Assembly: GCA_019119615.1 (NCBI GenBank) | Contig: DWWQ01000011.1 | Location: forward strand, 29,801 to 93,800 | Reading direction: 5' to 3' | Length of the DNA stretch: 64,000 nt | Source of the DNA: Candidatus Alistipes stercoravium | GTDB taxonomy: Bacteria > Bacteroidota > Bacteroidia > Bacteroidales > Rikenellaceae | In this document: positions 9,451 to 18,721 of the stretch, in pieces | Layout of the letters: each line of letters begins with the position of its first letter | How positions within the stretch are numbered: position 1 is the stretch's first letter | Made by a program: the position numbers and the translations under genes | The notes under the pieces: model-generated | Databases searched by the model: none | Seen by the model: only the letters and a program-made list of their open reading frames with translations | What the model was told of the DNA's origin: nothing

Positions 9451-9573
9451 CTGCGTCCGGGAGAGGGGGATTCCGCCCCGTCCGGAAAGCGGGGAATCGC
9501 CCGGCGGAGGCGAAAAAACGGAAAATTTTACGGCAATATGGATTTTCGGGTGCCGTTTTTCGAGAATTAAACG

Positions 9574-9581
9574 TATCTTTG
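9574..9581 (+). promoter_or_regulatory. -7 promoter element TATCTTTG
   Basis: TATCTTTG upstream of MqnA-like gene. Confidence 0.65.
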
Positions 9582-9612
9582 TGGTCGGAACCAACAGTCT
9601 TACCCCATATGG

Positions 9613-10173
9613 ATGATGGTCATAGTACCCCGTATAGCCGCCGTGTCGTGCCTCAGCACGACGCCATTCATCTATGGTATCCGGCACGAAGGTAACCTTC
9701 GCGCCGAGTTGCTGTTGTCCGATCCCGACACCGTCATCCAGGATTTTCTCGAACGCAGGGCCGACATCGCCCTGATCCCCTTCACGGCCATGCCGCTGCT
9801 CGCCGACGCGCGCACCGTCACGGAATATTGCGTCGGAGGCGTCGCGGCCGAGCGCGAGGCGCTGCTTGCGAGCGACGACCCGCTGGTCGGCATCTGGAAG
9901 GAGCAGTGCGGCGAGCTGCCCTTCGCCTTTGCGGTGTGGGTGGCCCACGCCGACACGGACGCCGACACGATCGAGGCGCTGCAGTACGCGCTGACCTACG
10001 GGCTCGAACGCGGTTACGAGGCGATGATGGAGGCGGCTCCGGAGCTCGACCCGCTGCGGGCCTGCGAGGTAATGTCGGGCTTCGACTACATCTTCGACAA
10101 CGAAAAGAACCAGGCGCTCCAGCAGTTCTGGGACTCCGGCATCAAGGTCGCTCCCCGGGCGAATCCCGGCTGA
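9613..10173 (+). CDS. MqnA/MqnD-like (menaquinone futalosine pathway) solute-binding-fold protein, short
   Basis: AAVSCLSTTPFIYGIRH, ADIALIPFTAMPLL, TEYCVGG resemble MqnA N-lobe; LPFAFAVWVAH resembles the MqnA C-lobe; only 186 aa. Confidence 0.65.
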   Translation: MMVIVPRIAAVSCLSTTPFIYGIRHEGNLRAELLLSDPDTVIQDFLERRADIALIPFTAMPLLADARTVTEYCVGGVAAEREALLASDDPLVGIWKEQCGELPFAFAVWVAHADTDADTIEALQYALTYGLERGYEAMMEAAPELDPLRACEVMSGFDYIFDNEKNQALQQFWDSGIKVAPRANPG

Positions 10174-10240
10174 AGAGGTTAGCGGGCCCGGCCCGCCTCT
10201 CTCATGCTCACGGATTCGAGAACCTTACAGAGAGCGATTT

Positions 10241-11224
10241 ATGATTACGATTTACCTCAAACAGTACAACAAGATCATCCGCAATGCCGACACCCGGCTC
10301 TTCGACGAGCTGGGCTACGACGACATTCTGTGGATCGACATGCTCTCGCCGACGATCAAGGAGCAGAAAGCCGTCGAGAACTTCATGGAGATCAGCCTCC
10401 AGACCCGCCAGCAGGTCGAGGAGATCGAATCGACCTCGAAATACTCCGAGAACGAGAACGCGATCATCTCCAACTCGAACTTCTTCATCCCCACGGGCGA
10501 CTCGTTCATCGTCGAGCCCGTGTCGTTCATCATCTCCAACGAGGGCGTGCTGGTCTCGGTGCGCAACGCCGAGTTCCGGACCTTCCGCGAGACGGAGAAA
10601 CGCCTGCAGATGAACTACCGCAGCTACTCGACAGGCTACCACCTGTTCATCTCGCTGCTCGAGGTGCGCATCGACTTCGACGCCGACCTCGTGGAGCTCA
10701 TCGCCAAGCAGGTCGGGGCCCTCTCGAAGGACATCAACTCGGAGGATTCGATCGACAAGGAGGTGCTGCACCGCATCAGCGCCCTGCAGGAGAGCACGAT
10801 GTCGCTGCGCGAGAACATCTTCGACCGCCAGCGCGTCCTCTCGGGCATCCTGCGCTCGGAACGCTTCCCGAACGATATCTACCCGCGCCTGCAGCTGATG
10901 ATCAAGGACGTCAATTCGCTCATCAACCACGCCGACTTCAGCTTCCAGCGACTCGACTACATCCAGGACGCCGCGCTGGGTCTGATCAACATCGAGCAGA
11001 ACGGCATCGTCAAGATCTTCTCGGTGGCGGCCGTGATCTTCATGCCCGCGACGCTCATCGCCTCGATCTACGGCATGAACTTCAAGGCGATGCCCGAGCT
11101 GGACTGGCACCTCACGCTCTCGAACGGGATGGTCATCCCGCTGGGCTACCTCTTCGCCATCGCGCTGATGATCATCTGCTCGGTGCTCACGATCTGGTTC
11201 TTCCGCTACAAGAAGTGGCTCTGA
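10241..11224 (+). CDS. corA: CorA family magnesium/cobalt transporter
   Basis: C-terminal FMPATLIASIYGMNF motif and two TM helices. Confidence 0.92.
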   Translation: MITIYLKQYNKIIRNADTRLFDELGYDDILWIDMLSPTIKEQKAVENFMEISLQTRQQVEEIESTSKYSENENAIISNSNFFIPTGDSFIVEPVSFIISNEGVLVSVRNAEFRTFRETEKRLQMNYRSYSTGYHLFISLLEVRIDFDADLVELIAKQVGALSKDINSEDSIDKEVLHRISALQESTMSLRENIFDRQRVLSGILRSERFPNDIYPRLQLMIKDVNSLINHADFSFQRLDYIQDAALGLINIEQNGIVKIFSVAAVIFMPATLIASIYGMNFKAMPELDWHLTLSNGMVIPLGYLFAIALMIICSVLTIWFFRYKKWL

Positions 11225-11266
11225 CCGGTGAAGGGTTGTCCGTCCGGCAGCGGTTCCCCCCCCCGA

Positions 11267-11294
11267 AAGCCCCCGAATTTCCCCGCGGGGGCTT
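11267..11294 (+). terminator. terminator hairpin after corA
   Basis: AAGCCCCCG / CGGGGGCTT arms followed by CTTTCTTT. Confidence 0.65.
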
Positions 11295-11345
11295 CTTTCT
11301 TTGAAAGAAGGGCCGCCCGACAGGGCATTTTTCCGGCGAAATTTG

Positions 11346-11353
11346 TATCTTTG
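11346..11353 (+). promoter_or_regulatory. -7 promoter element TATCTTTG
   Basis: 20 bp upstream of flippase ATG. Confidence 0.65.
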
Positions 11354-11372
11354 CTGCCTGTAAACCTGCACC

Positions 11373-12842
11373 ATGCTCGAAAAACTGGCCAAACAGACCG
11401 CCATCTACGGCATCAGCACCATCGTCGTGCGCTTCCTGAGCTACCTGCTCACGCCCTACTATACCCGGATCTTCGGGCAGGAGACCTACGGAATCGTTAC
11501 CGACGTCTACGCGCTGATCCCGCTGGCGCTGACGCTGCTGACCATGGGCATGGAGTCGAGCTACTTCCGCTTCTCGGCCAAGGCCGAGGAGGCCGGAGGC
11601 GACGTGCGGGGCGCCAAGCGGCGGCTCTTCGCCACGACGTGGGGCACCACGTCGCTCGCCGCCGCGCTCTTCTTCGCCGCAATCCTCCTCTTCCGCGACA
11701 CGGTGGCCCGCGCCATGGGCGAGACCTACGTCGCCCACCCCGAATACATCGTCTGGGTGGGGCTCATCATCCTCTTCGACGTCTCGGCCTGCATTCCCTT
11801 CTCGCGGCTGCGCGAACAGGGCCGCTCGATGACCTTCGTGGGGCTCAAGGCCCTCAACGTCGTGCTGAACGTCGTGCTGGCCGTGGCCTTCGGCGCCGCG
11901 GGGCTCTTCCGCACGGAGTTCGGCGTGGGCTGGGTCTTCGTGGCCAACCTCGCCGCAAGCGTCGTAACGTGGGCGGCGATCCTCGCAACCACCGACCGCA
12001 CGCTGCCGCGCATCGACGGCCGCCTGCTGCGTGCCGTCTTCGCCTACTCGCTGCCGCTGCTCGTCGGCGGCCTGGCCGGCACGGCCAACGAGTTCATCGA
12101 CCGCCAGCTCATCAAGTACCTCGTGCCCGCGGGGGCCATGGCCCAGCTGGGCGTCTACGGCGCCATCACGAAGATCGCCGTGGTGATGATGCTCTTCTAC
12201 CAGATGTACCGCCTGGCGGCCGAGCCCTTCTTCCTCTCGAACTTCCGCAAGGAGGAGTTCGTGGCGATGAACGCCGCGGCGCTGAAATACTACGTCATGG
12301 CCTCGATGCTCATCTTCCTGGGCATCGCGCTCTTCCGCGACCTGTTCGCCCTGATCGTCGGGCGCGACTTCCGCGAGGGTATCTTCATCCTCCCGGTGGT
12401 GCTCGGGGCCAATGTCCTCACGGGCGTCTGGCTCAACCTCTCGTTCTGGTACAAGCGCGAGGAGCGCACCTCGCTGGCGATCGTCGTAACGGGCACGGGC
12501 CTCGTGGCCATCCTGCTCTTCGGCTTCGCGCTCATCCCCCGCTGGGGCTACTACGGCGCGGCGTGGGCCCGCCTGGCCAGCGAGACGGCGATGGTCGCCG
12601 TGAGCTGGTGGCTCAACCGCCGCTTCTTCCCCACGCCCTACGACTGGCGCCGCATGGGCGAATACGTCGCCGTGGCGCTGGCCGTCTTCGCCGCCTCGGA
12701 GGCCGTGGCCTCCCGCGCGGACAATATGTTCATCGGCTATACGTTCAACATAATAGCACTTGCGGCCTACGTCGCCTACCTGGTCCGACGCGAAAGGATC
12801 GACCTGCGGGCGATGATGCGGGCCGTGCTGAAACGTTCATAA
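11373..12842 (+). CDS. oligosaccharide flippase / polysaccharide biosynthesis (Wzx/MATE-like) protein
   Basis: LAKQTAIYGISTIVVRFLSYLLTPYYTRIF N-terminus and about 12 hydrophobic segments. Confidence 0.85.
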   Translation: MLEKLAKQTAIYGISTIVVRFLSYLLTPYYTRIFGQETYGIVTDVYALIPLALTLLTMGMESSYFRFSAKAEEAGGDVRGAKRRLFATTWGTTSLAAALFFAAILLFRDTVARAMGETYVAHPEYIVWVGLIILFDVSACIPFSRLREQGRSMTFVGLKALNVVLNVVLAVAFGAAGLFRTEFGVGWVFVANLAASVVTWAAILATTDRTLPRIDGRLLRAVFAYSLPLLVGGLAGTANEFIDRQLIKYLVPAGAMAQLGVYGAITKIAVVMMLFYQMYRLAAEPFFLSNFRKEEFVAMNAAALKYYVMASMLIFLGIALFRDLFALIVGRDFREGIFILPVVLGANVLTGVWLNLSFWYKREERTSLAIVVTGTGLVAILLFGFALIPRWGYYGAAWARLASETAMVAVSWWLNRRFFPTPYDWRRMGEYVAVALAVFAASEAVASRADNMFIGYTFNIIALAAYVAYLVRRERIDLRAMMRAVLKRS

Positions 12843-12864
12843 CCCCCAACCGAAAGAAGAGACC

Positions 12865-14010
12865 ATGCGTTTTGCCGACATAACGGGACAGGAGGAGCTC
12901 AAGCGTCATCTGGCGCGGACCGTCGATACGGGCCGCGTGAGCCACGCGCAGCTCTTCACGGGCGCCGCGGGCTACGGGGCGCTGCCGCTGGCCGTGGCCT
13001 ATGTGCAGTACCTCTGCTGCCGCCACCACCGCAACGGGGATTCGTGCGGCGAATGCCCCGACTGCCGGCAGATCGCGGCCCTCGCGCACCCCGACCTGCA
13101 TCTGGTCTTCCCGGTGAACAAACAGGGCAAGAAGTCGGGCGAGGCGGTGCGCAGCGACGAGTTCCTGCCGCTCTTCCGCGAACTCTTCGCCGAGCGCGGC
13201 GGCTGCTTCACGCCGCAGGAGTGGTACGACCGCCTCGACCTGGGCAAGACGCTCAAGGGCATGATCTCGGCGCGCGAGGCCGACGAGATCATCCGCAAGC
13301 TCTCGTTCAAGAGCTTCGAGGCCGAGTACAAGACGGTGCTCGTCTGGCTGCCCGAGACGATGAACGAGGAGGCGGCGAACAAGATCCTCAAGATCCTCGA
13401 GGAGCCGTGGGAGCGCACGCTCTTCCTGCTGGTTTCGGAGCATCCCGAGCGGCTGCTGCCGACGATCCTCTCGCGCACGCAGGAGGTCGCCGTGCCGCGC
13501 ATCGCGACGGAGGTGCTGGAGGCCGAGGCACGCGGCCGCGGCATCGCGGACCCGCTGCAGGCGCGCACGCTGGCCCGGCTGGCGGGCGGCGACCGCATCG
13601 AACTCGAACACCTGCTCTCGGGCGAGCAGGATGCCGCACGCAAGGAGTATTTCGAGCTCTTCTGCGCGCTCATGCGCCTGAGCTACAACGACAGGCACCT
13701 CGAGCTCATCGCCTGGGCCGAGGAGGCGGCGCAGCTCACGCGCGAGCAGCAGCGGGGCTTCCTGCGCGATGCGGCGCGTCTTTTGCGGGAGAGCTACATG
13801 CTGCACGCCGGGATCCGCGAGATCTGCTACCTGTGGGGCGAGGAGCTGGCCTTCTGCACGCGTTTCGCCCCCTTCGTGGGATCGCGCAACATCGAGCCGC
13901 TGATCGACCAGATCGAGAGCGCCGCGGCCCAGATCGCGCAGAACGGCAACCCGACAATCGTATTCACCCACTTCGCGCTCTCGGTGAGCAAGATGATCAA
14001 ACATTTGTAG
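12865..14010 (+). CDS. holB: DNA polymerase III subunit delta'
   Basis: ITGQEELKRHLARTVDTGRVSHAQLFTG, C-x2-C zinc motif region, NKILKILEEPWERTLFLLVSE. Confidence 0.87.
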   Translation: MRFADITGQEELKRHLARTVDTGRVSHAQLFTGAAGYGALPLAVAYVQYLCCRHHRNGDSCGECPDCRQIAALAHPDLHLVFPVNKQGKKSGEAVRSDEFLPLFRELFAERGGCFTPQEWYDRLDLGKTLKGMISAREADEIIRKLSFKSFEAEYKTVLVWLPETMNEEAANKILKILEEPWERTLFLLVSEHPERLLPTILSRTQEVAVPRIATEVLEAEARGRGIADPLQARTLARLAGGDRIELEHLLSGEQDAARKEYFELFCALMRLSYNDRHLELIAWAEEAAQLTREQQRGFLRDAARLLRESYMLHAGIREICYLWGEELAFCTRFAPFVGSRNIEPLIDQIESAAAQIAQNGNPTIVFTHFALSVSKMIKHL

Positions 14011-14014
14011 AGAG

Positions 14015-14518
14015 ATGGCACGCGTAACACTTCTGATGGGAGGCAACAAGGGGGATGTCAAACGGACCCTGCAGACGGCACAACAGCTCGTCAATGCCCG
14101 CGTGGGCGCCGTACTGCGCTGCTCGCACCGCTACGAAAGCGAGGCCTGGGGCTTCCATGCCCCGGAACGGTTTTCGAACCAGGCCGTGGAGATCACCACC
14201 GACCTCACGCCGCACGAGGTGCTCGATGCCGTGCAGTGCATCGAGGCGGACCTGGGGCGCAACCGCGCCGCCGAGGCCGTCGAGAAGGCCGCGACGGGTG
14301 CCGCCTACGTCTCGCGGCCGATCGACATCGACATCATCTTCTACGACGACGCGGTCCTCTCGGACGAGCAGCTGACGATCCCCCACCCGCGGCTTGCCGA
14401 ACGGGAGTTCGCCCTCGTCCCCCTGTGTGAAATCATGCGCATGCGCCGCCACCCCGTTACGGGCACGACCGTCGGGGAGATGCTCGAGGCGCTGCGCCAA
14501 AAACAGCAGCAGGCATGA
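14015..14518 (+). CDS. folK: 2-amino-4-hydroxy-6-hydroxymethyldihydropteridine diphosphokinase
   Basis: LLMGGNKGDV, ADLGRNR, RPIDIDIIFYDD, IPHPRLAEREFALVPLCEI. Confidence 0.93.
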   Translation: MARVTLLMGGNKGDVKRTLQTAQQLVNARVGAVLRCSHRYESEAWGFHAPERFSNQAVEITTDLTPHEVLDAVQCIEADLGRNRAAEAVEKAATGAAYVSRPIDIDIIFYDDAVLSDEQLTIPHPRLAEREFALVPLCEIMRMRRHPVTGTTVGEMLEALRQKQQQA

Positions 14519-15498
14519 AACCGATCCGCCTCCTTACGCTCGCGGCGGCGTGCGCCGCGCTGGCGGGGTGTCTGAAGGACACCTCGCACGGCACGACGAC
14601 CTACATCCTCAAACCGCTGCAGCAGAACCTCTCGACCGACCCCAACGAGCCGCTCGAGGGGGTCCTGACCCACGCCTTCGACGCCGACACGACCCGCTAC
14701 ACGGTCGCCTCGTACGACGACGCGCTGCAGGGCATCGCCACCTCGAAGGAGAACCCTTCGCAGCAGCTGCAGGCCGTGGCCTCCTCGACGGCCTTCGACA
14801 AGGAGGGCACGACGGGCTGGGTGCAGATGGAACTGCCCCTCTCGGAGCGGAAGATGATCCTCGCGGTCGATACCGCGCACCGCGTCTACGCCTACACGGA
14901 GCAGGAGCTCGAGAAGACGCTCCCGACGCTCTACGTTACACTGATCTTCAAGACCTGGAAGGAGGGCTTCTCCTACCAGGACGGCAACTGGAGCTTCTAC
15001 AACGAGTTCTACGCGCCGCCGCAGCGCCTCGACACCTCGATCCGGCCGCTGCTGCAGACGGCCGAGGACGCCGCCGCGGAGCCCTACGGCGACCTGGGCA
15101 ACCTGAAGGCCTATGCCTATGCCGTCGATACGACCGCCTGGCGCATCGCCTCCTACGACGACGCGCAGCTGGGCCGCATCACCTTGAAGAGCGACGACTC
15201 GTTCACGCGCAGCGAGCCCTCGTTCCAGGCCTATGCCGACGCGGAGTCGGGGCTCTTCACCATGCAGGTGAGCGTACCGACGCTGATGGTCGTCGTCGTG
15301 GACCGCGCCAACCGCCTCTACGCCTACTCGCAGCAGACGGTCGATCTCGAGGGGGCCGGCCCCACCTTCGAGGTGCTCTTCCGGCCGTGGCGCAACGTCT
15401 GGATCGACGTCAATGACGGCTGGCGCATCGTGAACGAGGCGCTCGACCCCGCGAAGAACCCCACCACCACGCAGAACCAAACCGCCGCCGGACAATGA
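14515..15498 (+). CDS. hypothetical lipoprotein
   Basis: Lipobox LAGCLKD; ATGA overlap with folK. Confidence 0.75.
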   Translation: MKPIRLLTLAAACAALAGCLKDTSHGTTTYILKPLQQNLSTDPNEPLEGVLTHAFDADTTRYTVASYDDALQGIATSKENPSQQLQAVASSTAFDKEGTTGWVQMELPLSERKMILAVDTAHRVYAYTEQELEKTLPTLYVTLIFKTWKEGFSYQDGNWSFYNEFYAPPQRLDTSIRPLLQTAEDAAAEPYGDLGNLKAYAYAVDTTAWRIASYDDAQLGRITLKSDDSFTRSEPSFQAYADAESGLFTMQVSVPTLMVVVVDRANRLYAYSQQTVDLEGAGPTFEVLFRPWRNVWIDVNDGWRIVNEALDPAKNPTTTQNQTAAGQ

Positions 15499-17534
15499 CA
15501 CTACGCAGAACCCATATCCTGAACCTGTTGCGCGGCGGCGTCGCGCTGCTCTTCGTGTCGGCCTTCCTGAGCCGCTGCGCCAGCATGATGACCCCCACGG
15601 GCGGACCGCGCGACTCGCTGCCCCCGGTGATCGTCGAGATGCTCCCGGACAACTTCACGACGAACCTCCCGACGGTGAACACCGGGAAGATCTACATCGA
15701 GTTCGACGAGTTCATCCAGATCAAGGACCAGCAGAAGGAGTTTTTCACCTCGCCGGCGATGAAGAAAAAGCCGACGATCACGCAGCGCGGCCGGGGCATC
15801 GTCATCCAGATCCGCGACACGCTGCAGCCCAACACGACCTATGCGCTCAACTTCGGCAGCGCGATCCGCGACAACAACGAGGGCAACCCGCTCTACTCGA
15901 TGCGCTACGTCTTCTCGACGGGCCCCGAGATCGACTCGATGCTCCTCTCGGGCTATACGGCCGACGGCTACAAGGCCGACTCCGTGTCGAAGAGCTTCAT
16001 CTGGTTCTACCCGGCCGATTCGGTCGAATACACCCCGGACTACGACTCGACGATCTTCAAGCATACGCCCGCGGTGATCGCCCGCGCCGAGACCAACGGC
16101 ATCTTCATCGCGCAGAACCTCAAGCCGATACCCTACCGGGTCTACGCCATCGAGGACCGCAACGACAACCAGATGTACGAACCGGGCACCGACCAGGTGG
16201 GCTTCCTCGAGGGGACCTACAACCCGGCCGAGCTGCCCGATTTCGCCATCTGGTACGACTCGCTGCGCCGCTATGTGAGCGCGGAGCCGCAGCTCTACCT
16301 GCGTATGTTCACCGACAAGGCCTTCCGGCGGCAGCTGCTTTCGCAGAGCGAGCGGCCGCTGCAGCACAAGGCGATGCTCTACTTCGGGGCACCGCACCCG
16401 CAGATCACCTCGCTGCGTTTCGACAGCATTCCCGCGGATCGGGTAATCATCGACCCCCAGACCGAGGGCCGCGACACGCTGGCACTGTGGTTCAACGTCC
16501 CCTCGGCGTCGCTGCCCGACACGATCAAGGGGCAGATCACCTACTTCAAGCACGACTCGGTGAACCGCCTGCAGGAGGTTACCGAGAATCTGAAACTCGC
16601 CTGGCGCCTGATCGAGACGAAGGACCAGGAGCGCGAGCGTGAGCGACTCGAACGCGAACGGCGCAAGGCCGAGGCGGCGGGCGAGGAGTGGAAGGAGCCC
16701 GAGAAGGAGAACCCCTTCGCCTACAAGATGCCCCTCTCGGGGGAGGTGAATCCCGAGAAGGACCTGACGATCGACTTCGACTACCCGCTTGCGACGCTCG
16801 ACTCGGCGGCGCTCCTGATGACCTTCAAGACGCCGGACGACCGTATCGAGGACCTTCCCGTTACGATCCGCCGCGACACGGCGCAACTGCGCCGCTGGTA
16901 CATCCGTTTGGAGTGGAAGCTCGGCGGCGAATATACGCTGACGATCCCCCAGGGGGCGATCACCGACATCGCGGGCTTCTCGAACGACTCGATCGTCGGG
17001 AAGTACACGGTCTTCGACCCCGAGCAGTTCGCCACGGTGAAGATCCATGTCGCGGGGCGCAACGACGGTTCGAAATACATCATCCAGCTGCTCGACGCGA
17101 ACAACGCCCTGCAGCAGGAGAAGCGCGACATCACCTCGGGCGACGTGCAGTTCAACTACGTTCCGGCGGGCGAGATCAAGTTCCGCGTCATCGAGGACCG
17201 CAACGGCAACGGACGCTGGGACACGGGCAACCTGGTGGAACGGCGGCAGCCCGAGCGGGCGGAGATCTACAAGGATCCCGCGGGCGAGGAGACCTTCGCG
17301 ACGAAGACCAACTGGGAGATCGAGTTCACGATGGACATGAACCGGATCTTCGCACCCGTAACGATGAAGTCGCTCGTGCGGCTGCTCGACGAGCGCGAGA
17401 CGCAGCGGCAGCAGCGCGAGGCCGAGAAACGCGCCAAGGAGCTGCTCAAGGGCGACTCCCGGCGCCAGGGGCAGCAGCAGACCACGAACGCCAACTTCGG
17501 TTCGGCGGGCAACATGTTCAGCACATTCAGATAA
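15495..17534 (+). CDS. Ig-like domain-containing lipoprotein
   Basis: SRCASMMTPTGGPRDSLPPVIVEMLPDNFTTN (Big_5-like start common in Bacteroidota). Confidence 0.8.
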   Translation: MTLRRTHILNLLRGGVALLFVSAFLSRCASMMTPTGGPRDSLPPVIVEMLPDNFTTNLPTVNTGKIYIEFDEFIQIKDQQKEFFTSPAMKKKPTITQRGRGIVIQIRDTLQPNTTYALNFGSAIRDNNEGNPLYSMRYVFSTGPEIDSMLLSGYTADGYKADSVSKSFIWFYPADSVEYTPDYDSTIFKHTPAVIARAETNGIFIAQNLKPIPYRVYAIEDRNDNQMYEPGTDQVGFLEGTYNPAELPDFAIWYDSLRRYVSAEPQLYLRMFTDKAFRRQLLSQSERPLQHKAMLYFGAPHPQITSLRFDSIPADRVIIDPQTEGRDTLALWFNVPSASLPDTIKGQITYFKHDSVNRLQEVTENLKLAWRLIETKDQERERERLERERRKAEAAGEEWKEPEKENPFAYKMPLSGEVNPEKDLTIDFDYPLATLDSAALLMTFKTPDDRIEDLPVTIRRDTAQLRRWYIRLEWKLGGEYTLTIPQGAITDIAGFSNDSIVGKYTVFDPEQFATVKIHVAGRNDGSKYIIQLLDANNALQQEKRDITSGDVQFNYVPAGEIKFRVIEDRNGNGRWDTGNLVERRQPERAEIYKDPAGEETFATKTNWEIEFTMDMNRIFAPVTMKSLVRLLDERETQRQQREAEKRAKELLKGDSRRQGQQQTTNANFGSAGNMFSTFR

Positions 17535-17535
17535 G

Positions 17536-18348
17536 ATGACGACCATGCGACGACACACCCTGTATATCCTCCTCACGCTGGCGGCCCTTATGACAGGTGC
17601 CGCGGCCTCGGCGCAGCATACGCTGGGCTTCACCGCGGGTTACGGCATGTCCACGGGACGGTTCCAGCCCCAGCAGGAGATGCGGGCCCTGTGGGGCAAG
17701 TACGGCGGGGGTCTCTCGTGGCGCTACTACGGCAAGCAGCGCATCGTGGGAGGCTTCGGCATCGACCTGGAGTTTCTTCAGACGGGCTTCTCGTTCGCCA
17801 CGAACTCCTCGCAGGTCGAGGAGAAGAAGGACTACCTCTACTACACGCGGCACATCAACACGATCATGATGCCCGTGGTCTGGCAGCCGCACTTCTACAT
17901 GATCCGCAACCACGTCCGGGTCTATCTCGAGGCTGCGGCGACCTTCTCCTACAACCTCTCCTCGACCTACGAGAACCGGCAGGCCGAGCAGCGCGGCGCC
18001 GCGGACTGGCGGGGCGACTACACCTTCAAGACCCCGCGCGACAACCGCTGGGGATACGGGCTTGCGGGCGGCGGCGGCATCGCCCTGCTGATCGACCGCT
18101 TCGAGCTGAACTTCCGCGTGCGCTACTACTTCGGCTATGCCGACATCCTGCGCAACCGCAACCGCTATGCCGACAACGGCATCGACGGATCGGAGAATCC
18201 CTTTGCGCAGACGCCGATGCGTTCGCCGCTGGACAACCTGATGATCTCGGTGGGCGTGAACTTCCGCTTCAACAAGGAGGGCTTCGAGACCTGGAAGCCG
18301 CGTCCGAAGCGCGCCAAGGCCCCCGAGGCATTCACCTACGGAAAATAA
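17536..18348 (+). CDS. outer membrane beta-barrel protein
   Basis: Signal peptide ending ASAQ, amphipathic beta strands, SVGVNFRF. Confidence 0.75.
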   Translation: MTTMRRHTLYILLTLAALMTGAAASAQHTLGFTAGYGMSTGRFQPQQEMRALWGKYGGGLSWRYYGKQRIVGGFGIDLEFLQTGFSFATNSSQVEEKKDYLYYTRHINTIMMPVVWQPHFYMIRNHVRVYLEAAATFSYNLSSTYENRQAEQRGAADWRGDYTFKTPRDNRWGYGLAGGGGIALLIDRFELNFRVRYYFGYADILRNRNRYADNGIDGSENPFAQTPMRSPLDNLMISVGVNFRFNKEGFETWKPRPKRAKAPEAFTYGK

Positions 18349-18360
18349 ACACCTCAAGAT

Positions 18361-18702
18361 ATGGAAACCACACGACAGCAGAAAATCGCCAAACAGATCC
18401 AGCGCGACATCGCCGAGATCTTCCAGAAGGAGGGTGCGGGCATCGTCCGCGGGCGGCTCGTAACGGTTACGGCCGTGCGCGTCTCGCCCGACTTCGGCTA
18501 CGCCAAAATCTACGTCAGCATCTTCCCCTTCGAGCGGAGCGCGGAGACGATGCACGCCATCGAGGAGCAGAACCGGTTCATCCGCCACGCCCTGGGGCAG
18601 CGGATCCGCAACCAGCTGAAGAACATCCCCGAGCTGCAGTTCTTCCTCGACGACTCGCTCGAGTACATCGAACATATCGAAAAGGCCCTCAAGGAGGAGT
18701 AA
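18361..18702 (+). CDS. rbfA: 30S ribosome-binding factor
   Basis: RVSPDFGYAKIYVSIF, LKNIPELQFFLDDSLEYIEHIEKAL. Confidence 0.93.
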   Translation: METTRQQKIAKQIQRDIAEIFQKEGAGIVRGRLVTVTAVRVSPDFGYAKIYVSIFPFERSAETMHAIEEQNRFIRHALGQRIRNQLKNIPELQFFLDDSLEYIEHIEKALKEE

Positions 18703-18721
18703 CCCGCAAAACCGATCCGCC

